From: Verrucomicrobiota bacterium
GTDB taxonomy: Bacteria > Verrucomicrobiota > Verrucomicrobiia > Opitutales > Opitutaceae
DNA length: 55,129 bases
NCBI GenBank assembly: GCA_023457715.1
Contig: JAEWKR010000014.1
Coordinates: forward strand, 1 to 55,129
Direction of reading: 5' to 3'
This document shows, piece by piece, positions 8,004-16,429 of the stretch (positions within the stretch are counted from its first letter, which is position 1; the number at the start of each line of letters is the position of its first letter). The position numbers and the translations under genes are program-made. Under the pieces are notes generated by a model that saw only the letters and a program-made list of their open reading frames with translations, searched no databases and was not told the origin of the DNA.

Positions 8004-9359
8004 CTAGCGTCCTTTTCCAAACAGCATGATGTGAATCGTCTTCAGCACGATCGTCGCATCCAGCCGGAACGAGAAGTGCCGGATGTAATAGAGGTCGTAC
8101 TCCAGCTTTCGCTGCGTGTCGACCACACTGGCACCGTACGGATAGTTCACCTGCGCCCACCCAGTGATCCCCGGGCGAACGAGGTGGCGGAAGTGGTAGC
8201 AGGGGATTTCGCGCTCGTAGTCCGCCACGAGCTGATCCCACTCCGCGCGCGGCCCGATCAGGCTCATGTCGCCCATCAGCACATTGATCAGCTGGGGAAA
8301 CTCGTCGATGCGCGACAAGCGGAGAAACCGGCCGATCCGGGTGATGCGGTCATCGTCCGGTCGGGTGTACCGGCCTCCGCCGTGGACGACGCGCATGGTC
8401 CGCAGCTTGAACAGCCGGAACGGGACGTGATTTCGCCCGATGCGGGTCTGCGTGAAGATGGCGGGGCCCCGGTCCTCCAGCCAGATGGCCACGGCGGCAA
8501 GGCCGATCAGCGGGAGCGCGCCCAGCAGTCCGGTCAGGGCCAGCACGATGTCGCTCGCGCGCTTGGCGTGATCGAACACCGGCTCGCGCGCCATTTTGAA
8601 CCCTTCCTGGAAGAGCCAGGTCTGGTTCAACCGGTACAGCGGGATCTTCTGCCAATAAACTTCGTGGAACAGCTCGAGGGTGTAGGTGGGGACGCCGGCG
8701 AAGTACAGCCGCACCAGTTTGTCGGATACGTCGTCGCCGAGTTCCCGGGCCGACTCGCGCAGAACGATGGCCTCGACGTCGAGACGCTGGGCGGCGACGT
8801 CCTCGAGGATGGACGACAGGGTGCCGACCCCGGAACCCGCCGCGTCGGCCGCACCGTGACCCGCCGGGTAGATCACCCGCTGGGTCGTCCCCATGTCCCG
8901 GCACTGGTTCTGGAACGCCTCGCCGCTGGCGGCATCGCCGACGAAGACGATGGCCCGCGCCTCCGCGTGGGCGGCGGTGCGCAGATAAAGCAACCGGCGA
9001 TAGCTCAGCGTGAGCGGGGCGAGCGCGACGAAGCTCAGCGCGATCACGAACCGGCTGGACTGGAGTTCGTACCCGCCGGGAAAGATGACGTAGGTGACGA
9101 GCAGCGTGGCGACCATCGCCCCGGTGACGGCGATTGCGTGCTGGCTGGCGTAGTCGACGCTCAGCATGTCGGTGCGCGGGCGGTACCCCTGCACCAGGTA
9201 GATCGCGGCCACCAGGACGATCATCGGCAGCGCCAGGGGGGCCACGATCCAGGCCCCCGGCAGCGCGACCCCGCGTGCAAAGCCCACCAGGTTGAAAGCC
9301 AGGAGGGCGCTCGTCAGGTCGAGCAGCAGGAGCAGCAGGGTGGAGAGACGCGGGGTCAT
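8004..9359 (-). CDS. Polyprenyl-phosphate sugar-phosphate transferase (WcaJ/WbaP-like initiating enzyme)
   Basis: Membrane enzyme expected to begin repeat-unit synthesis by moving a hexose-1-phosphate onto undecaprenyl phosphate. The 451 residues have several N-terminal transmembrane helices (LLLLLLDLTSALLAFNLVG and three more before about residue 120), then a nucleotide-binding-like middle. The C-terminal bacterial sugar transferase domain runs from about 260 and contains FKLRTMRV, RIGRFLRLSRIDEFPQ and LIGPRAEW. Its start overlaps the upstream GT4 stop by 4 bp (ATGA). The donor sugar, glucose or galactose phosphate, cannot be told from sequence. Confidence 0.92.
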   Translation of the reverse strand: MTPRLSTLLLLLLDLTSALLAFNLVGFARGVALPGAWIVAPLALPMIVLVAAIYLVQGYRPRTDMLSVDYASQHAIAVTGAMVATLLVTYVIFPGGYELQSSRFVIALSFVALAPLTLSYRRLLYLRTAAHAEARAIVFVGDAASGEAFQNQCRDMGTTQRVIYPAGHGAADAAGSGVGTLSSILEDVAAQRLDVEAIVLRESARELGDDVSDKLVRLYFAGVPTYTLELFHEVYWQKIPLYRLNQTWLFQEGFKMAREPVFDHAKRASDIVLALTGLLGALPLIGLAAVAIWLEDRGPAIFTQTRIGRNHVPFRLFKLRTMRVVHGGGRYTRPDDDRITRIGRFLRLSRIDEFPQLINVLMGDMSLIGPRAEWDQLVADYEREIPCYHFRHLVRPGITGWAQVNYPYGASVVDTQRKLEYDLYYIRHFSFRLDATIVLKTIHIMLFGKGR

Positions 9360-10570
9360 GCGCGGGAAGCCGGTGCCGGCAGCGGGTTCGCAATCTCAGC
9401 CAGAAGCCGGTTCCAGGTCGAGCGGGAGTGATCGAACGAGGTCGCCGCGGCAAAGGCGAGGGCAGAACGGCCGGCGGCGGCCCGGGCGGCCTCGTCGCGC
9501 AGGAATGCCGACAGCGCGCTCGCGGCCGATCCGGCATCGCGGCCGTCGAGGGTCAGCCCCAGGCCTCGGTCCCGCACGGTGGCGGCGATGTCGGAATCAA
9601 CGGGGCCGAGGAAGACCACGGGGCGGCCGACGGCGGCGATGCCGTACAGCTTGCTGGGATACACCACCGCTTCGCAGCCCGGCTTGAGCGTGACCAGGTG
9701 AACGTCGGCGACGCTGAGGCTGACGGCGAGCTGGGCGCGGGGCTGGGCGGGCTGGAAACTGACGTTGGGCAGGCCGGCGGCGGCGACCCGCTGCTGCAGC
9801 TTCGCACCCTGGGCGCCCGCGCCAATGAACACGAACGCGATGTCGCGTTCCGCGCGCAGTGCGTCCGCCACCCGCAGGATCGAATCGAGATCATGCACGC
9901 GGCCGAGATTGCCGGAGTAGGCCACCACCCGCCGCCCCTCCAGCCCCCACTGCCGTCGCAGGTCCGCGACGGCGCCGTCGTGGAGCGGCCGGGGCGCGAG
10001 TCCCGCGGGCGCCCAATTGGGGACCGTGCGCACGCGCGCGGGCGCCACGCCGCCCGCCTCGACGAGTGCCGCCATCCGGGGTCCCAGCGTCACCACGCGT
10101 TCCGCACTCCGCCACGCCAGATTCCTCAGCGGCCGCAGGAGGTTGAAACCGCGGTGCCCGCTGACGGCGACCGCCACTTCGGGATAGATGTCGTGCGCCC
10201 AGTGGATGAGACGTGCGCCGCGCCAGCCGGCGGTCAGCGCGATGCCCACGCCGAGCAGGGGCGGGTCGGTGAGGCACACCACGATGTCGTTTCGCCGGAC
10301 CCGCCGCAGGGCGGCAACGAGGGCGCCGGAACCGAACCGCACGAAGGCGGCCAGCTTCGACGCGGCCGATGTCCCGTGCTCGAACCCGGGAACGCGCACG
10401 ATCTCGACGCCGTGACGGGTTTCCTGCGCGGCCGTGTCAGGCCCGCCGCCGGTGATCACGGTCACGGTCCATCCGCTCTGCGCCAGACCTTCCGCGAGGT
10501 CGGTCAATAATTGTCCGGTGGCCGGCGTCTGCGGCCAGTAAAAGCGGTTGACGAAAACGATGCGCGTCAT
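9356..10570 (-). CDS. Glycosyltransferase family 4, WbuB-like
   Basis: GT-B fold glycosyltransferase, 404 residues. It has an N-terminal acceptor-side motif (FVNRFYWPQTPATGQLL) typical of WbuB/WcaI-type enzymes and the donor-side segment YPSKLYGIAAVGRPVVFLG. Proteins of this subgroup often add an N-acetyl-amino sugar early in O-antigen assembly, which fits its position directly before the initiating transferase. Start ATG 10570 overlaps the preceding GT2 stop by 4 bp. Donor and linkage are not predictable here. Confidence 0.88.
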   Translation of the reverse strand: MTRIVFVNRFYWPQTPATGQLLTDLAEGLAQSGWTVTVITGGGPDTAAQETRHGVEIVRVPGFEHGTSAASKLAAFVRFGSGALVAALRRVRRNDIVVCLTDPPLLGVGIALTAGWRGARLIHWAHDIYPEVAVAVSGHRGFNLLRPLRNLAWRSAERVVTLGPRMAALVEAGGVAPARVRTVPNWAPAGLAPRPLHDGAVADLRRQWGLEGRRVVAYSGNLGRVHDLDSILRVADALRAERDIAFVFIGAGAQGAKLQQRVAAAGLPNVSFQPAQPRAQLAVSLSVADVHLVTLKPGCEAVVYPSKLYGIAAVGRPVVFLGPVDSDIAATVRDRGLGLTLDGRDAGSAASALSAFLRDEAARAAAGRSALAFAAATSFDHSRSTWNRLLAEIANPLPAPASRA

Positions 10571-11382
10571 GTTTCCGCCTGGAGGTTTCGGAGCTCCTGC
10601 GCCGCGAAGCCCTCATAACGCGCCAGCAGCCGGCAATACTGGAGGCCGGCCCGGCCGTCGAGCAGGCCGCCGCGCAGGAGGTACTGGTAGAGGAACCGGG
10701 CGGCCGGGCGGAAGGGGAGGAAATAGCTGGCGTGCTTCAACGCGCGCCGGCGCCGCAACCGATCGGAGGCGAAGAGGTCCGGCCAGCTGAAGTGGTCCCG
10801 TTCCGCCAGAAACCGGCGGGCCTCGGCGCGGGCATAGCGGCGATGCTTCGCCAGCCAGTCCGCTTCGCCGCCAGCCGACATGTCGTGCAGGTAGTTTGCC
10901 TGCAGCCGTTCCATGCGCATCTCCGGCGCCTCCCGCTGACCATGGCCGACCTCGATGAAGCGGAAGCCGGGCACCCGGACAAACCGGGCCTGGTACGCGG
11001 GGTAGTCGGTGCAATGCGGCACCCAACGCCCGTTCCAGAGCATGCGCGGGGCGACGTAGAAGCCATCCACATCGTCCCGGGCGGCCTGCGCCAGGCACTC
11101 GCGATGGAGTTCCGGGGTCATGGTCTCATCCGCGTCGAGATGAAACACCCAGGGATGGCGGAACGGAATGGCGGTGGTGGCGTGATTGCGCTGCCCCGCG
11201 AAGTTGTCGAAGGGGCGGGTGAACACGCGCGCACCCAGGTCGCGGGCAATTGGCACCGTGCGATCGGTCGAGCCCGAGTCGAGGACCACCAGGTCGTCCG
11301 AGCCGGCGGCGGACCTGAGACAACGCGGCAGATTCTCCTCCTCGTTGAGCGTGAGGACGACGACGGAGTAGCGGGGGGTCAC
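10567..11382 (-). CDS. Glycosyltransferase family 2 (WaaE/KdtX-like)
   Basis: GT-A fold enzyme of 271 residues starting at GTG 11382, which overlaps the TGA of the upstream ligase gene. The N-terminus SVVVLTLNEEENLPRCL, the acidic VLDSGSTDRT and the metal-binding HLDADE are the expected GT2 motifs. Similarity in layout is to the lipopolysaccharide core glucosyltransferase WaaE/KdtX group. The frame stays open upstream but lacks GT2 similarity. It is likely cytosolic and associated with the inner membrane. Confidence 0.87.
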   Translation of the reverse strand: MTPRYSVVVLTLNEEENLPRCLRSAAGSDDLVVLDSGSTDRTVPIARDLGARVFTRPFDNFAGQRNHATTAIPFRHPWVFHLDADETMTPELHRECLAQAARDDVDGFYVAPRMLWNGRWVPHCTDYPAYQARFVRVPGFRFIEVGHGQREAPEMRMERLQANYLHDMSAGGEADWLAKHRRYARAEARRFLAERDHFSWPDLFASDRLRRRRALKHASYFLPFRPAARFLYQYLLRGGLLDGRAGLQYCRLLARYEGFAAQELRNLQAET

Positions 11383-12827
11383 GGGACGGAGGGTGGGGTT
11401 TCCGGCCGCGCGGGCTCCGCGGCGCTGTGATCCTTCAATCGGGCGTACTGCACCGCGGAAAAGAAGCACAGCCACCAGCAGAGAACCACGGCGAAATTTC
11501 CGAAGGGGAACTCGAGCGCGCCGTACACCACCACCAGGGCGCAGCCGCCGAGCAGGTAGGCGGGGATCGAGTTGCCGGGGTTGAGCCTCCCCAACGCGGT
11601 CAGCGGCAGCAGGGCTGCGGCCACCAGCAGGAAGGTCCCGACCACCCCATGCTCGGCCAGCGATTGCAGCCAGTCGCTATGCGCGTCCTCGTAAAATACC
11701 GGGAGCCGGTCGCGCGGGGAGGTGCGCGAGTTGTAGAGCGTGAAGATGTGCGGGTACGACGCCATGCCCCAGCCGAACCACGGCTTGTCCCCGGCCATGC
11801 GGAGCGTGTCCTGGTACAACAGGACCCGCGCGTCGGGCCGGGTGGCCTGGTGCGCCGCGGCAATCTGCCGCTGGGTGAGCGAGAGCCGCGTCTTGATGGT
11901 GGGACCGGCGATGGTCCACACCGCGGCGAGCGCGACGAGCGCCGCCGTCGCCGCGCCGAGCAGAGGCGGCAGGATCGACTCGTTATAATGCCGGCGCTTG
12001 CGGACGAGTCTGCCGATGTACTGGAAAAAGGTGCCGCCGAGAAGAACGGTGACGAGGGCGGTGCCGGAACGCGAGGCGCTCAACGGAAGGGTGAGGGCGA
12101 TGATCAGCACGACCAGGAGGGCCATCGCAAAGGGGGAGTGCAGCGCGTCGCGACCTGCGTAGCGTCGCGAGTAGTGCGTGCCGAGCCCGAGACAGATCGC
12201 GACCATCAGCAGCGCAAAGGCGGCCCAATGGTTGTGGTAAACGAAGGTGGCGAAGAAGTGCTTCTGCGGTGACGGCACCGCGCCGAAGTACAAGCCCGGG
12301 GAGGACGACAGCTTCTGCGCTGTACCGAGGACAGCCAGGATCAGGGCATTGGTTGCGCACAGCAGCAGCAAGGCGCGCAGGGTGCGCCGGCGTTTGCAGA
12401 CGAGCGCGACGTTGAAACAGCTGATCCAGATCGCATCGAACTGGAGCAACGCCTGGCGCGCGAGGGCCGGCATCGCCGAACTCGGCCAGCGCGGGTCTCC
12501 CCCTTGGGGCAGGAGGAGCGTGGCATCGTCGTGCCGGATCGGGACCAGGCTGGGATTGAACGAGGCAGCGAGGACCAGCAGGTTGAACGCCAGCACCGGC
12601 AGCGCCCAGGGCAGCACGCCGCGCGCGCTGGCGCGCAGGCTGGGACGCAGCATCACGGCGAGCGTGATGAAGGCGCCGAGGCAGCCCCACGCGATCAGGG
12701 GATGGGTCAACCAGGCGGCTTGTCCGCCGAAGGCCCACGTCGAACCGACGACGAAGCCGCCCGTATGGAGCAGGGTCAGCCACTCCAAGGGCTCGAGTGA
12801 CGAAGAGCGTCGTTGGTCCGAGGTCAC
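11379..12827 (-). CDS. O-antigen ligase/polymerase family membrane protein (Wzy_C type)
   Basis: Polytopic inner-membrane protein of 482 residues with about ten to twelve hydrophobic helices. The signature region is a large periplasmic loop containing GDKPWFGWGMASYPH and FEDAHSDWLQSLAEHG, then LLVAAALLPL. This is the Wzy_C/WaaL layout used by enzymes that ligate or polymerise undecaprenyl-linked glycans. GTG 12827 overlaps the TGA of the upstream GT4. A longer open frame exists but would overlap that gene. Ligase versus polymerase cannot be decided from sequence alone; a second polymerase-like protein is encoded at 16426-18003. Confidence 0.85.
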   Translation of the reverse strand: MTSDQRRSSSLEPLEWLTLLHTGGFVVGSTWAFGGQAAWLTHPLIAWGCLGAFITLAVMLRPSLRASARGVLPWALPVLAFNLLVLAASFNPSLVPIRHDDATLLLPQGGDPRWPSSAMPALARQALLQFDAIWISCFNVALVCKRRRTLRALLLLCATNALILAVLGTAQKLSSSPGLYFGAVPSPQKHFFATFVYHNHWAAFALLMVAICLGLGTHYSRRYAGRDALHSPFAMALLVVLIIALTLPLSASRSGTALVTVLLGGTFFQYIGRLVRKRRHYNESILPPLLGAATAALVALAAVWTIAGPTIKTRLSLTQRQIAAAHQATRPDARVLLYQDTLRMAGDKPWFGWGMASYPHIFTLYNSRTSPRDRLPVFYEDAHSDWLQSLAEHGVVGTFLLVAAALLPLTALGRLNPGNSIPAYLLGGCALVVVYGALEFPFGNFAVVLCWWLCFFSAVQYARLKDHSAAEPARPETPPSVP

Positions 12828-13945
12828 CGGGTTTCTCCCAACTGACGATAAAACGGGACAAGACGGCTGGCGGCGCTCGCCCACGAATAGTCGGCGAGGA
12901 TCCAGCGACGTCCGCGTTCCCCGAATTCGCCGCGGTGCGTGTCGCTGAGGCGCAGGGCCGCCTCCGTTGCCGCGCCAAACTCCGCCCAAGGCACGCACCA
13001 TCCGGCCTCGCGCGCGTTCAGTCCGCTCCAGGGGGTCGTGTCGGTGACGACGACGGGCACCCCATGCGCCAGCGCTTCAGCCACGGTCAGGCCGAAATTC
13101 TCGTTGTGGGAGGGCAGCAGGAACAAACTGGCCACGGCGTAGGGCGCGGGAACGCGATTACCGTCGAACACGCGCACGCAGCCGGACGGTGCCGAACGGG
13201 CCGCATACGTTTCGAGCGACGACACGCCATACTCTTCGGGAATGCCGACGATGAGCAGTCCCCATCCCGGCATCGAGATCCGCGCCCAGACGTCAATCAG
13301 CTCCTGCACTCGTTTCTTGCGGTGCAGCCGGCCGTAGAACACGGCCCATTTGCGACCTGGTTCCACGATCCCACGCGCCGTCCAGAACTGGCGCGCATCG
13401 GCGATCGTGGCCTCCGCGGGGGCGTCGACGCCATTGGGAGACACGCACACCGGCTGCCGGAAACCCAGGGCCCGGATTTCCTCCGCCTCCTGTTCGCTGG
13501 TGGCATGCCAGCCTGCGACGCGTGCCCACGCCCCCGGGTGGAGGAACCACGAGGCCAGCGCCTTTTGTGTGCGATGGTGATGCCAGGCCCACCTGCTCAT
13601 CATGCCGCGCGGCGACACCACGAGGGGAGCGTTCCCGCGACTGGCGTAGTGGAGGGTGCGGAGCCACAAGCCATGATGATGCACCACGGCCGGCTGCCCT
13701 TCGGCCAGGGCCCGGCGCAGGCCACGCGACGGGCACAGGCGTTGCGGCCAATCGCGATGGAAGGTGCGGATCGTCAGGCCCGGCTCCGCCAGCTCCGTCT
13801 CACCTGGCCCGGGCACCGTCGGATGCGTCGTGAGCAGCGTCACCTGTTCGCCGGACGAAGCGAGCGCGCCACACAGGGCCCGCACCGACCGGCTGGGGCC
13901 GCCGTGCTCGCGCTGCAGGCTCGCGACGACGTGGGTAAGATTCAT
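12824..13945 (-). CDS. Glycosyltransferase family 4
   Basis: GT-B glycosyltransferase, 373 residues. The N-terminal LQREHGGPSRSVRALCGAL is typical of GT4 enzymes. The donor-binding region LPSHNENFGLTVAEALAHG contains the E-x7-E pattern used for nucleotide-sugar binding. It starts at ATG 13945, 35 bp after the stop of the preceding membrane protein, the widest gap inside the operon. Specificity is unknown. Confidence 0.9.
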   Translation of the reverse strand: MNLTHVVASLQREHGGPSRSVRALCGALASSGEQVTLLTTHPTVPGPGETELAEPGLTIRTFHRDWPQRLCPSRGLRRALAEGQPAVVHHHGLWLRTLHYASRGNAPLVVSPRGMMSRWAWHHHRTQKALASWFLHPGAWARVAGWHATSEQEAEEIRALGFRQPVCVSPNGVDAPAEATIADARQFWTARGIVEPGRKWAVFYGRLHRKKRVQELIDVWARISMPGWGLLIVGIPEEYGVSSLETYAARSAPSGCVRVFDGNRVPAPYAVASLFLLPSHNENFGLTVAEALAHGVPVVVTDTTPWSGLNAREAGWCVPWAEFGAATEAALRLSDTHRGEFGERGRRWILADYSWASAASRLVPFYRQLGETR

Positions 13946-13980
13946 GGTCCGGGGGCGGGAAGCGTTTCAGAGCCGCGTCT

Positions 13981-15273
13981 TCAGGACAACGTCTTCACGT
14001 GTGCCGTGGCGATGGTGAGGGCGATCTGCAGCACGGCGAGCGCGGCGAGAGGTGCGAGTCGCACCGGGCCGTGCGGCCGCGCGCGGACCCACAGCAAGGC
14101 CCAGAGTATCAGAAACAGCAGGACGGGTGGCTCGAAGTAGCGTTGGAAGAGCCGCAGGTTGGCGCAACTGGAGAGCATCCAGCAGCCGAAGGCGGAACTC
14201 CAACAGGCCGTAAGCCTCCCGCCGGCGGCGACGTGCAACCGGCGAACCAGCGTCAGCAGCAACCACGCGCCGCCGCCCGCCATCGCGGTCAGGAGCAGGG
14301 ACCGCCCGCCGGGCGCCGGAAAGAACTGCGTCGCATGCCACCAGTATCCGCCCCAGCGATTCCCTTCCGGATCAAATGTCGTGGGCGCGGTGAGGGCCCA
14401 GCAAACCCCGCCCGCAAACGCCAGGACTGCTTTTTGATCGACGAGCGGCGGGCCGTCACGATCGGGAAACGACAGGAGATAGAAGGGCGCAAACGAGCCG
14501 AGGACGGCGAGGATGTAGGTCAGCGATGCGGTGGTGAGGCGGCCATCGCCGCGGTGAACCTCCGACCAGATCGGCGGCACGAGCCCGCCCCAGCGCCACA
14601 CCAGGTAGGCGAGCACCCCCGCGGGAAGCAGGACCGAGGCGCCGCCCATCAACCGGGTTCCGAGGCTGGCGGAGCGGGTGTCCAGGTACGCGCGCACCGC
14701 GAGCGGACCGGCGAGCCACACATTCATCTGGCGGACGCTCGTGCTGGCGGCTGCGGCCAGTGCGCCGAGCCACAGCGGCGCCCCTCCCGACTGCTGGCGG
14801 ACAAGCAGCAACAGCGCGACCCCGGTGGCGAAGAGAGCGGCGTTATCGGTCACCAGCCAGCAGGCGGACTTCACATAGAAGTTGGAGAACGCCAGCGGGG
14901 CCGCGACGGCCACGGCGAGCCAGCGGTGTCCGCGCGGGAACGCAGCGCACAACAGTCCGATGAAACCGGCCGCGACCAGGAAGTTCAAGCCGCGCAGGGT
15001 CTGGCCTGAGGTGCCGGTTGCCTGCGCCACCGTGGCCAGCAGATAATGGTAACCGGGCGCCGTGGCCGACAACGAATCGCGCAACAAGTCCAGCCGCGGC
15101 CAGCCGGCTGCGATCTGACGAACCGCGGGAAGATGATACTGCTCCTGGTCCCAGGTGTAGGGGCCGATCCTCGTCGTCAGCAGCAGCGGCAGACACAGGG
15201 CGAACAGGAGGACCAGGAGGGCCGCCAGGGGACCGGCGGTTCCGGCGCGGGAGTCAGCGTCGGAGCGTGTCAT
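13981..15273 (-). CDS. Polytopic membrane protein, possible GT-C glycosyltransferase resembling ALG10
   Basis: 430 residues with roughly ten hydrophobic helices. The first periplasmic loop reads WDQEQYHLPAVRQIAAGWP (41-59) and then SATAPGYHY. This layout, an acidic/His-rich loop near residues 42-47 and a TxPGxxY motif, resembles eukaryotic ALG10/DIE2 glucosyltransferases, which use dolichyl-phosphate glucose. A lipid-linked sugar donor is therefore plausible, but this is a motif-level inference. The ATG at 15273 overlaps the upstream GT4 by 20 bp. It may add a side-chain sugar on the periplasmic face. Confidence 0.7.
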   Translation of the reverse strand: MTRSDADSRAGTAGPLAALLVLLFALCLPLLLTTRIGPYTWDQEQYHLPAVRQIAAGWPRLDLLRDSLSATAPGYHYLLATVAQATGTSGQTLRGLNFLVAAGFIGLLCAAFPRGHRWLAVAVAAPLAFSNFYVKSACWLVTDNAALFATGVALLLLVRQQSGGAPLWLGALAAAASTSVRQMNVWLAGPLAVRAYLDTRSASLGTRLMGGASVLLPAGVLAYLVWRWGGLVPPIWSEVHRGDGRLTTASLTYILAVLGSFAPFYLLSFPDRDGPPLVDQKAVLAFAGGVCWALTAPTTFDPEGNRWGGYWWHATQFFPAPGGRSLLLTAMAGGGAWLLLTLVRRLHVAAGGRLTACWSSAFGCWMLSSCANLRLFQRYFEPPVLLFLILWALLWVRARPHGPVRLAPLAALAVLQIALTIATAHVKTLS

Positions 15274-16429
15274 CGAGTGCCTGCTTTAAACCGGCGGTGG
15301 TCTGGACGTAGGTGTAACGGGCCGCGCGCTGCCGGGCGCGGGCGCCGAAACCGGTGCCGGTGGGGGCGCGCAGATCGTGCAGCGCGCGGGCCAGCGCTCC
15401 GGCCAGCCCCTCGGCGCCGGTCGTTTGCCACACCCAGCCGGTGTCGCCATCGGTCACCAGGTCCTGCTGGCAGCCGACGAGGTCGCTGACGAGCGCCGGG
15501 ACACCCATGTGCATGGCCTCGTTGACGGCGAGGCCCCAGGTCTCGTAGTGGCCGCGCGACGGCAGGACAAACAGCTGGGCCATGGCGTAACGGACCGGCA
15601 TCTCCGACTGATTGGCGAAAGGCAGCAGCCGGACGTCACCGCGGCCCGCCGCCCGCCGTTCGACCTCCGGGCGCAGCGGGCCGTCGCCAACCAGCAACAG
15701 GGTGCTGTCCGGGGCGCGGGCCGCCAGAAAAGCGTCGAGCAACTCGACGGGCTGCTTGAGTGCGACGAGTTTGCCGGCAAACAAGACCACGTGGTGGTGG
15801 GCCGGGATGCCGAGGGAGTGGCGCAGGGCCGCCGCAGCCTCCCGCACCCCGGTCGCCGCGGGATCGAAGTGGGCCGCGTTGACGGAATGCGGCGCGAAAT
15901 GGCAGCGCGCCGCCGGTACGCCCAGCAGGCGGAAATAATCCAGGTTCGCGCGGCCCACGGGCAGGAACGCCTGGAACTGGCGGTACAAGGTCGCCAGCAC
16001 CACGCGGCGGGCGCCGCCGGGGCGTCCGCGCCCGAGGAAATGAGAGTCGCCGCGGAAAAGGGCGGGAATGCCCTGCAGGCGCGCCCACGCCAGCGCGAGC
16101 AGGTGACTGCGCGACTGGTAGCCGAAGAACAGCACGGCGTCGGGACCGAAGCGCCGCAGACGCGATGGGAGCGACGGATTCCACAACCCGCCGAAGCGAT
16201 CGGTCGCGGGCGCCCGGGCGGCGTTGGGGACGAACTCGCTCTCGTATCCGGAAAGCAGATCCACGTCCCACTTCACCGTGCGCTGGAATTTCGGATCGCG
16301 CCGATCGGTGACCCCGAAGTCCCACAGGTAGAACACCCGCAGCTGCAGTTCGGTGTGGGCGGCAAGCCAGCGGAACCACGGGCTGTAATACTGCGTGGGA
16401 TGGGAGAGGATGACCGCGAGCCGGGTCAT
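15254..16429 (-). CDS. Glycosyltransferase family 4
   Basis: 391-residue GT-B enzyme. The N-terminus has ILSHPTQYYSPWFRWLA, common among O-antigen GT4 proteins that begin with a SHPTQYY motif. The donor domain shows VLFAGKLVALKQP, then PSRGHYETWGLAVNEAMHMG with the E-x7-E spacing. ATG 16429 overlaps the upstream polymerase-like stop by 4 bp. The open frame extends further upstream but only as an out-of-frame shadow of that gene. Confidence 0.9.
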   Translation of the reverse strand: MTRLAVILSHPTQYYSPWFRWLAAHTELQLRVFYLWDFGVTDRRDPKFQRTVKWDVDLLSGYESEFVPNAARAPATDRFGGLWNPSLPSRLRRFGPDAVLFFGYQSRSHLLALAWARLQGIPALFRGDSHFLGRGRPGGARRVVLATLYRQFQAFLPVGRANLDYFRLLGVPAARCHFAPHSVNAAHFDPAATGVREAAAALRHSLGIPAHHHVVLFAGKLVALKQPVELLDAFLAARAPDSTLLLVGDGPLRPEVERRAAGRGDVRLLPFANQSEMPVRYAMAQLFVLPSRGHYETWGLAVNEAMHMGVPALVSDLVGCQQDLVTDGDTGWVWQTTGAEGLAGALARALHDLRAPTGTGFGARARQRAARYTYVQTTAGLKQALDDTLRR

